DNA from: Agaribacterium haliotis
GTDB lineage: Bacteria; Pseudomonadota; Gammaproteobacteria; Pseudomonadales; Cellvibrionaceae
Length of the DNA stretch: 64,000 bases
Assembly: GCF_002312815.1 (NCBI RefSeq)
Contig: NZ_NKQJ01000011.1
Span: forward strand, 124,001-188,000
Direction: 5' to 3'
The notes under the pieces are model-generated. The model made no database searches and was not told the DNA's origin. It saw nothing but the letters and a program-made list of their open reading frames with translations. Shown here in pieces: positions 50,113 to 58,832 of this stretch. A program made the position numbers and the translations under genes. Every line of letters begins with the position of its first letter. The first letter of the stretch is position 1.

Positions 50113-50931
50113 ATGTTAATAAAAAAATATTGCCTGGTTGTGCTGCTTTTTATATCTCCGGCGCTGTGGGCTCTCGATGCGCCCAGCTCCGATCAGCAGC
50201 AACTTGAAGGCGAAAAAAAACGCTCAGCAAAAGTCAAAGATTCCATCGTTGGCAGCAATAAAGAGCAAGACTTCTCTTTGTATAGATTAAACTATGCAAT
50301 TCTCAATGATGAGGATTTAATGCTGCAGTACAGCTTTAAGTACCGCATTATTGATGAGCTCTACCTCGCTTATACCAACTTGGTATTGTGGGATATTTAT
50401 CACGAGCACCTGCCGGCGGAAGATAACAACTTTATGCCGGAGGCCTTTTATCGGCTGATGCTGGATAAGGGGCCGCTGGTTTCAGTTGACGCTGGCTGGT
50501 TTCACCGCAGCAATGGTGAGCAAGGTGAAGTGAGCCGGGCTTGGGATCGATGGCAAGTTCGTTTTAATACCATGTTTGAGCCCGGCGGCAAGCAGCTGTT
50601 GTGGACAAGCACAGTATTCAGTGATTTGAAAAAAAGCAAAAATAATAAAGATATCAACGACTATATTGGCCCGTGGGAAATGAACTTCACCTTGCGCAAC
50701 GCCATCGACTGGAAAAACAACGAGTTGGATATCGGCTTTAAGTTAGTGCCCGGTGACGGCTGGCTGGATTTTGAGCGCGGCCAGCGTGTGATTGGTTTGC
50801 ACTACCGGCAACCGTTTAAAGCATTTAAACCGACAATTTTTGCGCAGTACTTTTGGGGCTACAGTGAAGTTATTCGCTACTACAACCGAGAGCGCGAGGC
50901 GTTTCGCCTCGGTTTGAGTTTTCATTATTAG
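50113..50931 (+). CDS. Outer-membrane phospholipase A-like barrel (OMPLA family) with Asn-to-Asp change
   Basis: 272 aa, Sec signal ending near LWALDA. The OMPLA signature H-x-S-N-G is present (His131, Ser133) in WFHRSNGEQGEVSRAWDRW, and Ser141 matches the calcium-binding position. The third triad residue, Asn156 in E. coli, aligns with Asp145 here. The ending YFWGYSEVIRYYNRERE matches the last strands of the family. The enzyme normally degrades misplaced phospholipids in the outer leaflet after dimerising. It starts 47 bp after the kinase gene and faces a barrel gene that ends 31 bp away. Confidence 0.85.
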   Translation: MLIKKYCLVVLLFISPALWALDAPSSDQQQLEGEKKRSAKVKDSIVGSNKEQDFSLYRLNYAILNDEDLMLQYSFKYRIIDELYLAYTNLVLWDIYHEHLPAEDNNFMPEAFYRLMLDKGPLVSVDAGWFHRSNGEQGEVSRAWDRWQVRFNTMFEPGGKQLLWTSTVFSDLKKSKNNKDINDYIGPWEMNFTLRNAIDWKNNELDIGFKLVPGDGWLDFERGQRVIGLHYRQPFKAFKPTIFAQYFWGYSEVIRYYNREREAFRLGLSFHY

Positions 50932-50962
50932 CGCATTTAGCCCGGCGAGTAGCATTCACGCG

Positions 50963-52231
50963 TTACCAGGGGTAGGCGGCGCTTAGATACAGGCCCCAAC
51001 TGTGATCGCTCTTGGCCACATCCATGCGCCCAACAGAGCCTTGCAGATTGGCGCGCAGCCCAACCCCGGCGGACCACTGCATATCCCGGTGCAGCTCGAT
51101 TAAATCGTAGCGCTTGTTGACGCGCCCGAGCTCAGCGAAGGTGGCCCACTGCAAATCAAAGTGCGGTACAAAATCTGGCAGCGGCAGCAGATTGATCGGG
51201 TTGTGTTTAAATGTGTAGCGGTGTTCCAGGCCGTAATAAATGGCCGACCTGTCGTGATAGCGGCGATAAGGCATTGCCCGCAACCTGTCGTAGCCGCCGA
51301 GACTTGGCTGTTCAAATTCTGGTGGGCGGCCGCCAGAGCTCCAGCTAGTGACATCGGCGCTGTAAAAATTCATCGCTAAAACTCTGTCTTTGGCCCAGCT
51401 GCTTGGGCCGAGTGGCCAGTACTTGCTCATATCGAGTTCGATTTTAGTCCACGAGCCAGAGCTGTCGAATTTGCCAGAATCGCGGCTTAAGGTTAGCTTG
51501 TGATTGGAGCCCATGCTCGGCTGGGCACTCCAATTGCGGTTGTCATACTGGGCGGATATGCGCACGCCGCTGCTGTGTTTGTTATAGCTGGAGTTATATT
51601 GGTCATCAAAGCGCTGGCGATGAGCAAACAGTTCGGTGCCGATAAAAAAACGCCCGGAACGCTTGGGGTTAAAAAAGCTGCCACCTGCTGCAGTTTCTTT
51701 TACCAGTTGGCCTTTGTAGGTGTGAAACTCGTGAATGCCACTGCTCTCCCCGTCGCCCCATGGCAGCACATAATAAAATTTCAAATTAAAGTAGGCATCT
51801 TCGCCAGTTGATTCGACATAATTTTTATTGCTGCTGTCATTGCTGCCGGCGACCTCATCGCTGAAATTGGGGTTGCCGTCGCGAAATACTTTAACATCGT
51901 GGCGCCAACCCCAGTGCAAACTGCTGTCGAGAAACAAGCGCTCAAGCAGTTGGCTTTGGTAGCTGTAAAACCACAGCCCTCTCGAGCCGCTTTTACTGGT
52001 ATAGGCGGAAACAAAAAAACTTTCCTGAGGCTGGCGAAAACCGCTTATATAAGCCCCCGCACCGATAGCTAAATCTAAATAGTCTGAATAATAAAGGCCC
52101 GGTGCGGCAAACCAGCTTTTGCCATCGTCGTCTTCATCTTCGCTGACTACTGTGTTGTCGGCTAAACAAGCGCTACTAAAAATACAAAAAACCAGGGTTA
52201 GTACCCCGAGGGTGAAACTAGAATCGGTCAT
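50963..52231 (-). CDS. BamA/TamA-family outer-membrane barrel without POTRA domains
   Basis: 422 aa. Signal peptide ends near CLADN; only a short acidic linker precedes the barrel, so POTRA domains are missing. The barrel carries the motif GGYDRLRAMPYRRYHDRSAIYYGLEHRY, which corresponds to the VRGY-type lid-lock loop and strand of Omp85 proteins, with LRAMPY in place of the usual R-G-Y/F. The C terminus is YLSAAYPW. POTRA-less Omp85-like proteins have been linked to lipid handling in some species. It overlaps the stop of an AraC-type regulator gene by one base. Confidence 0.78.
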   Translation of the reverse strand: MTDSSFTLGVLTLVFCIFSSACLADNTVVSEDEDDDGKSWFAAPGLYYSDYLDLAIGAGAYISGFRQPQESFFVSAYTSKSGSRGLWFYSYQSQLLERLFLDSSLHWGWRHDVKVFRDGNPNFSDEVAGSNDSSNKNYVESTGEDAYFNLKFYYVLPWGDGESSGIHEFHTYKGQLVKETAAGGSFFNPKRSGRFFIGTELFAHRQRFDDQYNSSYNKHSSGVRISAQYDNRNWSAQPSMGSNHKLTLSRDSGKFDSSGSWTKIELDMSKYWPLGPSSWAKDRVLAMNFYSADVTSWSSGGRPPEFEQPSLGGYDRLRAMPYRRYHDRSAIYYGLEHRYTFKHNPINLLPLPDFVPHFDLQWATFAELGRVNKRYDLIELHRDMQWSAGVGLRANLQGSVGRMDVAKSDHSWGLYLSAAYPW

Positions 52232-53247
52232 TAAGCGCTTTGGGGCAGTGATTTTTGATATTGGCTTGGGGTCTGTTCGTACCAGCGCTTAAATGCTCGG
52301 GTGAAGCTAGCTTGTTCAGAAAAGCCGAGTAAATAGGTAATTTCTGTCAGGCTTAAGCTGCTCGTTTCGATGTAGTGGCGGCTCAGTTTTTTACGCAGCT
52401 CGTTTAGCACAGATGAAAAGGTCTGCTGCTCGGCCTCTAGTTTGCGCTGTAAGGTGCGCGGGCTCATATGCAGTTTGGCGGCAATATCATTTTCACTGAC
52501 TTCACCGGAGGGCAAAGCTTCGATCAGGGCGTGTTGCAGGGCTGGCAAGATTTGGCTTTTGTCTAACTGGCTTAAATACTTGAGCGCGACGTTGTCGTTC
52601 ATTTGTGCGAGTTCGTCGTTGCCGGTGGCGATGCTGCGGTGCATATCAAAGTGGCTAATTAACCAGTCGCTTTGTTCGGCATCGCAAACAATATTGCAGC
52701 CAAAGCGATTTTCAAGCTCTTGAGTCGCAGGCGTGCGCGGGTACTTAAAGTTGACTTCAAGAGGAGTAAAATCATCGCCGAGCAACATGCGGCACATTTT
52801 TAAACAGGTCATTTGCGAAGCTTCGTAAGCCAGCGGGTGAGCTTTAATGCCCTGTGCTGCATCGAGTAGGCCGAGGCGGAAACGATAATTACTGGCTTCG
52901 CTGTAGACACGAATATCGAGCGCGTCGTTTAGCAGGCGGCAGTAGCGCGCCAGGCGCTGGAAGGCTTCTAACAACGAAGTTGAGGCGAGCCAGGCAAAGC
53001 CAAGTGCGTGAAAGGTGGTTGGGTTCCAGCGCTCACCAACCTTGATACCGAACATGTCGTCACCGGTTAGCTCATAGGCTTTGCCCCACAGGGCAATCAT
53101 ACTTTCCATTTTATAGCGGGCCATGTTCTGGCTCAGCATGCCTGCGTCCATCGACAGCTGATCAAACACAGCTTTGGGGTTGTGGCCCCGTTCTTTAAGT
53201 TCCTGCCAGATTAACAGGGCCCAGGAAGACAGCGTACTCGGCTGCAT
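52231..53247 (-). CDS. AraC-family transcriptional regulator with ligand-binding N-terminal domain
   Basis: 338 aa. The N-terminal 190 residues match the domain shared with OruR/ArgR-type regulators (DDMFGIKVGERWNPTTFHALGFAWLAS). The C-terminal HTH pair is clear: DIAAKLHMSPRTLQRKLEAE and EITYLLGFSEQASFTRAFKRW. It overlaps the barrel gene by one base (TAATG), so it is cotranscribed with it, and is divergent from lpxC. Its ligand is unknown. Confidence 0.92.
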   Translation of the reverse strand: MQPSTLSSWALLIWQELKERGHNPKAVFDQLSMDAGMLSQNMARYKMESMIALWGKAYELTGDDMFGIKVGERWNPTTFHALGFAWLASTSLLEAFQRLARYCRLLNDALDIRVYSEASNYRFRLGLLDAAQGIKAHPLAYEASQMTCLKMCRMLLGDDFTPLEVNFKYPRTPATQELENRFGCNIVCDAEQSDWLISHFDMHRSIATGNDELAQMNDNVALKYLSQLDKSQILPALQHALIEALPSGEVSENDIAAKLHMSPRTLQRKLEAEQQTFSSVLNELRKKLSRHYIETSSLSLTEITYLLGFSEQASFTRAFKRWYEQTPSQYQKSLPQSA

Positions 53248-53380
53248 GGTCTTGCTCCACCTTGATCAAGAACTCCATTTTCGCCGATAGGCAGCTGGGG
53301 TCAAGCGCGTGGCGTTCAGAAACAATTCAGGCTTGCTGTTGCCTAATAAGCTAGGGCCTGCTTTCTGAGTGGAGACTGTT

Positions 53381-54325
53381 ATGAGCAGCACGTATTTTGA
53401 TACCGGTTTAAGTTTTTATCAGCACACCCTGGCCGATTCTTTTCACTGTCTTGGCAGGGGGCTGCACAGCGGCATGAAAGTCTCCATGACCGTACAGCCG
53501 GGCGATGAAAACAGCGGCTATATTTTTCGCCGGCGCGATGTGTTGCACGGCAATGCCGAGGTGGTTGCGCGCTGGTTCAGCGTCGGTGAAACAACTTTGT
53601 CGACGACTATTATCAACAAGCTCGGTGTTCGGGTCAGCACCATCGAACATTTATTGGCCGCGCTGCGCGGCTGTGGTGTGGACAACGCCTATATCACACT
53701 CGACGGTCCGGAAGTGCCGATCCTCGATGGCAGTTCCCTGCCTTTTGTGCGCCAGATTCGCCAGGTAGGGTTAACAAAACAAACCGTTGAGCGCCGGGCA
53801 CTGGTTGTGCAAAAGCCGGTGCAGGTTGCCGACGGCAATGCCAGCGTCAGTTTAAAACCTTCGGCTTTGCCGCGAGTTCGGGTGGATATTGACTTTGATG
53901 ATCGCGCGATAGGTTCGCAGAGCAAACAAGTCGTTGTTGCCGGGCGTCTGTTTGAGCAGAAGTTAGCCGGTGCCAGAACTTTTGGTTTTCAAGATGATGT
54001 GCAGGCTTTGCAAAAGCTCGGGTATGCCCGCGGCGGTTCCCTGCAAAATTCCGTGCTGGTTGATGAGGGCAAGGTCTTGAACGAGGGTGGTTTGCGTTTT
54101 GACGATGAGTTTGTGCGTCACAAATGCTTGGATGCCGTTGGCGATATGGCCCTGGCCGGGCCTCACCTGCTGGCAAGTTACCACGGGCAGCGCTCGGGGC
54201 ACCGCTTAAACAACCTGGTACTGCGTTCACTTATGGCCGAGCACGGCGCGGCGGAAAATCTGAGCATGCGCGAAGCGATGCAGTGGTGGCAAGACAGAAC
54301 AGGCTCTCACCAGGCCTTTCACTAG
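53381..54325 (+). CDS. lpxC: UDP-3-O-acyl-N-acetylglucosamine deacetylase
   Basis: 314 aa from the ATG at 53381 with GGAGA upstream. Zn2+ enzyme of the committed step of lipid A synthesis. Zn ligands: His in STIEHLLAAL, and His and Asp in RHKCLDAVGD; the general base Glu is in TIEHLLA, and the final His in RSGHRLNN. All present. Most gammaproteobacteria have lpxC after ftsZ; here it stands alone, divergent from an AraC-type regulator, so it could be a second copy or a moved one. Confidence 0.92.
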   Translation: MSSTYFDTGLSFYQHTLADSFHCLGRGLHSGMKVSMTVQPGDENSGYIFRRRDVLHGNAEVVARWFSVGETTLSTTIINKLGVRVSTIEHLLAALRGCGVDNAYITLDGPEVPILDGSSLPFVRQIRQVGLTKQTVERRALVVQKPVQVADGNASVSLKPSALPRVRVDIDFDDRAIGSQSKQVVVAGRLFEQKLAGARTFGFQDDVQALQKLGYARGGSLQNSVLVDEGKVLNEGGLRFDDEFVRHKCLDAVGDMALAGPHLLASYHGQRSGHRLNNLVLRSLMAEHGAAENLSMREAMQWWQDRTGSHQAFH

Positions 54326-54342
54326 GGCTGCTAAACAGCTGT

Positions 54343-54373
54343 AAAAGAAGCGGCGCTGCGGGCCGCTTCTTTT
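54343..54373. terminator. Bidirectional Rho-independent terminator after lpxC
   Basis: AAAAGAAGCGGC / GCCGCTTCTTTT, a perfect 12-bp stem with a 7-nt loop; it separates lpxC from the convergent outer-membrane barrel gene and can serve both. Confidence 0.9.
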
Positions 54374-54400
54374 GTGTTTAGGCTGAAATTTGGCGCTAGC

Positions 54401-55063
54401 TTAATAGCTCCAGCCCAGCTCAAAACGGCTAGTTGGAAATTTAACGTAACTGTCTTCAGCCTTGTTCAGGTCGAGATAGCGCTCTCCGTAGAGGATGCGG
54501 GCAAAGTAGCGGCTGCCGAGATCAAAACGAAAACCCGCGTTCCAGCCTAGGTGCCAGGCGGTTTCGGTATAGGTATTCTGATAGCCTTGGCACATCCAGC
54601 CCCAGATAGGGTCCCACCAGCAGCCAATATTCGGATCGCCCTTGGGAATATTACTATCTAAGAAGTCCCAGCCCACGGTCGCGCCAATAAAGGGCGCCCA
54701 GGACTTGCCTGTTGTTAAATAATAATCAGCGCCGAGGTCGAGGCGGATGGAGTCGAGGCGACTGCGTATTTTTTCGGGGGTCGGTATACCGTCTTTGTCG
54801 TAGATACGCGTTCCGCTGTAATCCTGATGATTCCAAATAACATCAAAACGTGTGCTGAGCTGATCGCTCCAGCTGTAACCAAAGGCCAGGCCAAAACCGT
54901 GATTGCCTTCGATGGCTGCGTCCGTGTTATTTTCAAAATCGATGTCGGTGCTGTAATCCCACGGCACAACAAAGGCAAAATCAATATTATTGAGCTGGCG
55001 GTTGTTGGCGTGGCTGGCTGCACTTAGAACTAAGGCAAGCGAAAGAGCGAGAAGCTGGCGCAT
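54401..55063 (-). CDS. Small outer-membrane beta-barrel, OmpW/OmpA-like porin family
   Basis: 220 aa, signal peptide ending near SHANNR. About eight strands: FGLAFGYSWSDQLSTRFDVIW, RLDSIRLDLGADYYL, APFIGATVGWDF, NAGFRFDLG, ending in ELGWSY. Cys in IGCWWDPIWGWMC could form a loop disulfide. Function unknown; family members often serve as small hydrophobic or adhesion barrels. Faces lpxC across a shared terminator. Confidence 0.75.
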   Translation of the reverse strand: MRQLLALSLALVLSAASHANNRQLNNIDFAFVVPWDYSTDIDFENNTDAAIEGNHGFGLAFGYSWSDQLSTRFDVIWNHQDYSGTRIYDKDGIPTPEKIRSRLDSIRLDLGADYYLTTGKSWAPFIGATVGWDFLDSNIPKGDPNIGCWWDPIWGWMCQGYQNTYTETAWHLGWNAGFRFDLGSRYFARILYGERYLDLNKAEDSYVKFPTSRFELGWSY

Positions 55064-55182
55064 AAATACATCCTGAATAGGGGCCGAGTTTTTTCGCGGC
55101 CAGTATAAAGCAAAGTTTGACGGTCTACACTTAAAGCAGGATGAAACTTAGCGAATAAAAGCAACAATATAGGGGCCTAAGC

Positions 55183-56610
55183 TTGCTGCGCCTTAGTGCA
55201 ATTTTCTTACTGATATTTAGCTGTATTCCTGCTTTTGCACTGGATGTGTCGGCGCCGAGTAATGCGCAGGTGGCGATGTGCCAGAGCTGGGTGGGCGCCG
55301 CTTCACTGCTGGTGTTTGCTCTGGCTTATCTGTGTGTCGTGTTTGAAGAGAAACTTCACCTGCGCAAGTCTAAACCGGTGTTGCTTGCCGCGGGGCTTAT
55401 CTGGTTTTTTATTTCACTGGCTTGTTATAACAGTGGCGCTCAAGACCAGGTGCGCGAAGCCCTGCGCCATAATTTCCTTGAATACGCGGAGTTGTTTTTT
55501 TTCCTGCTGGTGGCAATGACCTATATCAACGCCATGCTTGAGCGCGGAGTCTTTGACCGCCTGCGGGATTGGTTGGTGTACAAGGGTTTTAGTTATCGCT
55601 CTTTATTTTGGACAACCGGTGCGCTGGCGTTTGTGATTTCTCCGATTGCCGATAATCTGACGACGGCTTTAATTATGTGTGCGGTAGTGATTGCGGTGGG
55701 CAAAGAAGAGCCCCGGTTTATCGGCATTGCCTGCGTGAACATCGTTGTTGCGGCCAATGCTGGCGGCGCTTTCAGCCCCTTTGGTGATATTACTACGCTG
55801 ATGGTTTGGCAAGATGGCGTGCTTGACTTCTTTACCTTTATGAAGCTTTTTTTCCCGTCTTTGGTGAACTTTCTTGTGCCGGCAACCATTATGCAGTTTT
55901 TTGTCAGTAAAGGTTTCCCGCCGCCTAAACTCGGCGATTTAAGTGAAATAAAAAATGGCGGCCTTGTCATCGTATTGCTGTTTTTGGCAACCATTGTTAC
56001 CGCGGTGGGTTTTCATTCCGTGCTTCACCTGCCGCCCGTGTTTGGCATGATGACAGGGCTCGCCTATTTAAAGCTCTACGGCTATTACTTGCGTGAAAGC
56101 AGTCATGGCCGCCACAGCATTGATCGCAGTGACCAGCCAACTGAGCACCGCGTGAAAGATGATTTTGATGTGTTTGATAAAATTGCCAAGGCCGAGTGGG
56201 ATACCCTGTTTTTTTTCTATGGGGTAATTTTAGCGGTGGGCGGCCTCGGTTTTATCGGTTACTTAAATATGAGCTCTGCCTACATGTACGGTGAGCTAGG
56301 GCCTACTTATGCAAATATACTGGTGGGCTTTTTATCTGCCATTGTGGATAACATTCCGGTCATGTATGCGGTGTTAAGCATGGAGCCGGCAATGGGTGAG
56401 TTTCAGTGGCTTCTGGTAACTTTGACTGCCGGTGTCGGCGGCTCGTTATTAAGTGTCGGTTCTGCGGCTGGTGTTGCGCTGATGGGGCAGGCTCGTGGAG
56501 CCTATACCTTTTTTACCCACTTGCGTTGGAGCCCGGTTATTTTGCTTGGCTATTTTGCCAGTATTGCCGTGCACTTTATGCTAAACGGTCAGTGGTCAGC
56601 TCCGCTGTAA
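55183..56610 (+). CDS. nhaD: Na+/H+ antiporter, NhaD type
   Basis: 475 aa starting at a TTG with AGGGG upstream (an ATG at 55141 hits a stop after five codons). The ion transporter family pattern includes SPIADNLTTALIMCAVVIAVG and NAGGAFSPFGDITTLMVWQ, both signature NhaD segments. About 12 hydrophobic segments; the N-terminal signal-like stretch is typical of this group. Exports Na+ or Li+ against protons, a trait of marine and alkaliphilic species. Confidence 0.93.
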   Translation: MLRLSAIFLLIFSCIPAFALDVSAPSNAQVAMCQSWVGAASLLVFALAYLCVVFEEKLHLRKSKPVLLAAGLIWFFISLACYNSGAQDQVREALRHNFLEYAELFFFLLVAMTYINAMLERGVFDRLRDWLVYKGFSYRSLFWTTGALAFVISPIADNLTTALIMCAVVIAVGKEEPRFIGIACVNIVVAANAGGAFSPFGDITTLMVWQDGVLDFFTFMKLFFPSLVNFLVPATIMQFFVSKGFPPPKLGDLSEIKNGGLVIVLLFLATIVTAVGFHSVLHLPPVFGMMTGLAYLKLYGYYLRESSHGRHSIDRSDQPTEHRVKDDFDVFDKIAKAEWDTLFFFYGVILAVGGLGFIGYLNMSSAYMYGELGPTYANILVGFLSAIVDNIPVMYAVLSMEPAMGEFQWLLVTLTAGVGGSLLSVGSAAGVALMGQARGAYTFFTHLRWSPVILLGYFASIAVHFMLNGQWSAPL

Positions 56611-56626
56611 ATGGGCTATTCAATGC

Positions 56627-57877
56627 TTACAGTGCGGCAATAAAAAATCGAGCCTGAAAGTTTTTACTTGTCTCTATAAGTTCCAGCTCCGCGCCGTGTG
56701 CTTCAATAATTGTGCGTACAATATCGAGTCCAAAGCCGGTTGAGCTCGGTGTTTGTGAGTGAAGATCTTCGGTGTGATCGGGGCGTATTGAATTGCTTAA
56801 ACTAAACTCGCAGCCTTTGTTTTTTTCGACAAGGTGCAACTCAATACGGCTGTTAGCGGGGCTGTATTTTACTGCGTTATTTAATAGGTTGATAAGGGCC
56901 TGAAGCATACGTTGTTTATCGATGTATAAATGTAGCTCTGGGCTGCAAAGGCTTACAATTTCTTTATTGCTTGGCTCTTTGCCTAGCATAAAACTATCTA
57001 TACAAAACTGGCAGAATGACTCAGCATCAATTCTTCTTTTGTTGAGTTTTATTTTTCCGCAATTGAGCGCAGCGCAATCGAGAATGCTGTGCACCAGCTC
57101 CGTTGCATTCTCCGTTGCTTGGTCAATCTTTTCGATAAGGCTCAGCACGCGCTTTTTGTCGCTGTCAGCTTGCTCTAGTTTTTTGTGCGCCAATTTACTT
57201 AAGCCGCTGATAGAACCGAGCGGGTCGCGTAAATCGTGACTGACAAAACCAACAAAATTCTGTAAGCGCTGGTTCAATTGCAGTAGCTGCTGCTCTTTTT
57301 CGCGCAGCAGCAAGTAGTTGCCGATGGCGTGAGCGAGTTGGCGAATATAGTTTCTTTCCTGTTCACTAAAGCCGTGGAGGCGGGCTTTGGTTGAACTGAA
57401 GTTCAGCGTGCCAAATAGACGTTCGCGAACAAATATTGGCGCGCTGAGATAGGCTTCAAGTTTGAGGTTCTCGTAGACGGGGTGGCCGCGCATAAAATCC
57501 AGTTTGCCGACTTCAGGAAAACCAAGCACGTCTTGAGTTTCGTAAACATGGCGGCAGTAGGTATCTTTTAGCGCAAAGACCTGGCCGGCTTTTAGTTCTT
57601 TTACAGGGCTGACAACGTCGCAAATAATGTAGTCGCCATTGTTTTGAATTTGGCTGACGATACCGGTTTCCAGGGAAAAAATTTCTATGCCTGAAAGCAA
57701 GTATTCGCGGATTAGTTCATCAAAACTGTCGTAGTGACTGGCGGTTAACAAAAAAACGCGACTGATGTTGTCGAGCATGGCCTCAAGTCTTTGTTTTTCA
57801 CTGAGGTCCAGATCCAGGCTCTGGTAGTGTTGATTGTCTATAAAAGCCGGGTAGTTAAGTGCCTTGCATCCATTCAT
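56627..57877 (-). CDS. GAF-domain sensor histidine kinase, soluble
   Basis: 416 aa, no membrane segment. A GAF domain (about 35-175: ETGIVSQIQNNGDYIICDVV, YENLKLEAYLSAPIFV), then the HisKA domain with the phospho-His in FVGFVSHDLRDPLGSI, and a HATPase domain (LINLLNNAVKYSP as N box, STGFGLDIV as G box). The D-rich G1 box is weak in this reading. No response regulator adjacent, so the partner is elsewhere. Convergent with nhaD, 16 bp between stops; a link is not implied. Confidence 0.9.
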   Translation of the reverse strand: MNGCKALNYPAFIDNQHYQSLDLDLSEKQRLEAMLDNISRVFLLTASHYDSFDELIREYLLSGIEIFSLETGIVSQIQNNGDYIICDVVSPVKELKAGQVFALKDTYCRHVYETQDVLGFPEVGKLDFMRGHPVYENLKLEAYLSAPIFVRERLFGTLNFSSTKARLHGFSEQERNYIRQLAHAIGNYLLLREKEQQLLQLNQRLQNFVGFVSHDLRDPLGSISGLSKLAHKKLEQADSDKKRVLSLIEKIDQATENATELVHSILDCAALNCGKIKLNKRRIDAESFCQFCIDSFMLGKEPSNKEIVSLCSPELHLYIDKQRMLQALINLLNNAVKYSPANSRIELHLVEKNKGCEFSLSNSIRPDHTEDLHSQTPSSTGFGLDIVRTIIEAHGAELELIETSKNFQARFFIAAL

Positions 57878-57901
57878 GGTGTTTATATCCTTATTTACTC
57901 G

Positions 57902-58678
57902 CTAGAGTTTGCCGCGCTCGAGCAGCAACTGACTCAGCAGTTGCCAGTAGTGGGCGAGCCAGAAAATAAGTTTATCGAGCAGGTCTCCGTGGCGCTGTTC
58001 GTGTTTGCTCGGCTGTAGCTGAGCTTCGATAAAGCGCTGATCAAAATCACCGAGGCCTAAACCTGCGTATTCCCACTCCAGTAGCAATAAACCTTTGTCT
58101 GTTTCGAGAATATTGCCCGGCCACAGGCCGTGGTGGCTGAGTACTGGGCCTGTCTGCTCGGCAAACCACGGCTCTGCACTTTCGATAAATTCACCAAAAG
58201 CACTTTGTTGCAACTGGGTGTCGCTGCACTTTAGTTGTTGCAGTTGGCTGAACATATGGCGCAACTGATCGAGGTAGTTAAACGCTGCGCTGCAGTCGAG
58301 TTGTTGCATGTGTTCAATCACGTCGAGTAGACGTTTGCGCTGGCTCGGTTGGTTGAGATCGCGCGCACTCCAGTTGCGGCCGCTCTCGTAAGCAAATACC
58401 GCAAAAGCTTGCTCGTCGCGCCTAAAGTGAAGGGTGGGGCACAGCCCCGCTTCGCTGGCCAAGCGCAAGACGTGTAGCTCTCTGACCCTATCTACGCCGA
58501 GACGGGCGCTGAGCAGGTTTTCTATGCGCAGGGCGTAAAGCTGATCACCGCTTTGAATAATGTAGCTGTGATTGAGTACGCTGTTGCCGAGCTGTTTGAT
58601 TGCCAGAGGTTGCTCTTCGAGCGGCAGCGGCCAGCTTTGCCAGTGGCTCAGAATCTCAGACAGTCGGGTAGTGGGCAT
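57902..58678 (-). CDS. Aminoglycoside-phosphotransferase/choline-kinase-fold protein lacking catalytic Asp residues
   Basis: 258 aa. The fold is recognisable from LGNSVLNHSYII, YALRIE, the YESGRNWSARDL segment and the C-terminal catalytic loop. That loop reads H-H-G-L-W-P-G-N-I: Gly184 occupies the position of the catalytic Asp of the H-x-D-L-x-x-x-N motif, and the metal-binding Asp of I-D-W-E is Glu201 (LLEWEYAG). Thiamine or choline kinase-like annotation would be expected, but phosphotransfer may be lost. It lies 24 bp upstream of the histidine kinase on the same strand; a binding or scaffold role is possible. Confidence 0.8.
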   Translation of the reverse strand: MPTTRLSEILSHWQSWPLPLEEQPLAIKQLGNSVLNHSYIIQSGDQLYALRIENLLSARLGVDRVRELHVLRLASEAGLCPTLHFRRDEQAFAVFAYESGRNWSARDLNQPSQRKRLLDVIEHMQQLDCSAAFNYLDQLRHMFSQLQQLKCSDTQLQQSAFGEFIESAEPWFAEQTGPVLSHHGLWPGNILETDKGLLLLEWEYAGLGLGDFDQRFIEAQLQPSKHEQRHGDLLDKLIFWLAHYWQLLSQLLLERGKL

Positions 58679-58832
58679 GGTTGCGGTGAGCGCTCGTGTT
58701 TGGCAATTACGTTAACGTATTAAACATAGTTGCCCGCGGTTTTATGCTCAAGTTCGCCTACTGTAAAAGCGGGGTGTATGGGTAAAAATTTGATGCCTCA
58801 GCTTACTGGCGGTTGAGAGCTGCCAATAGCGC

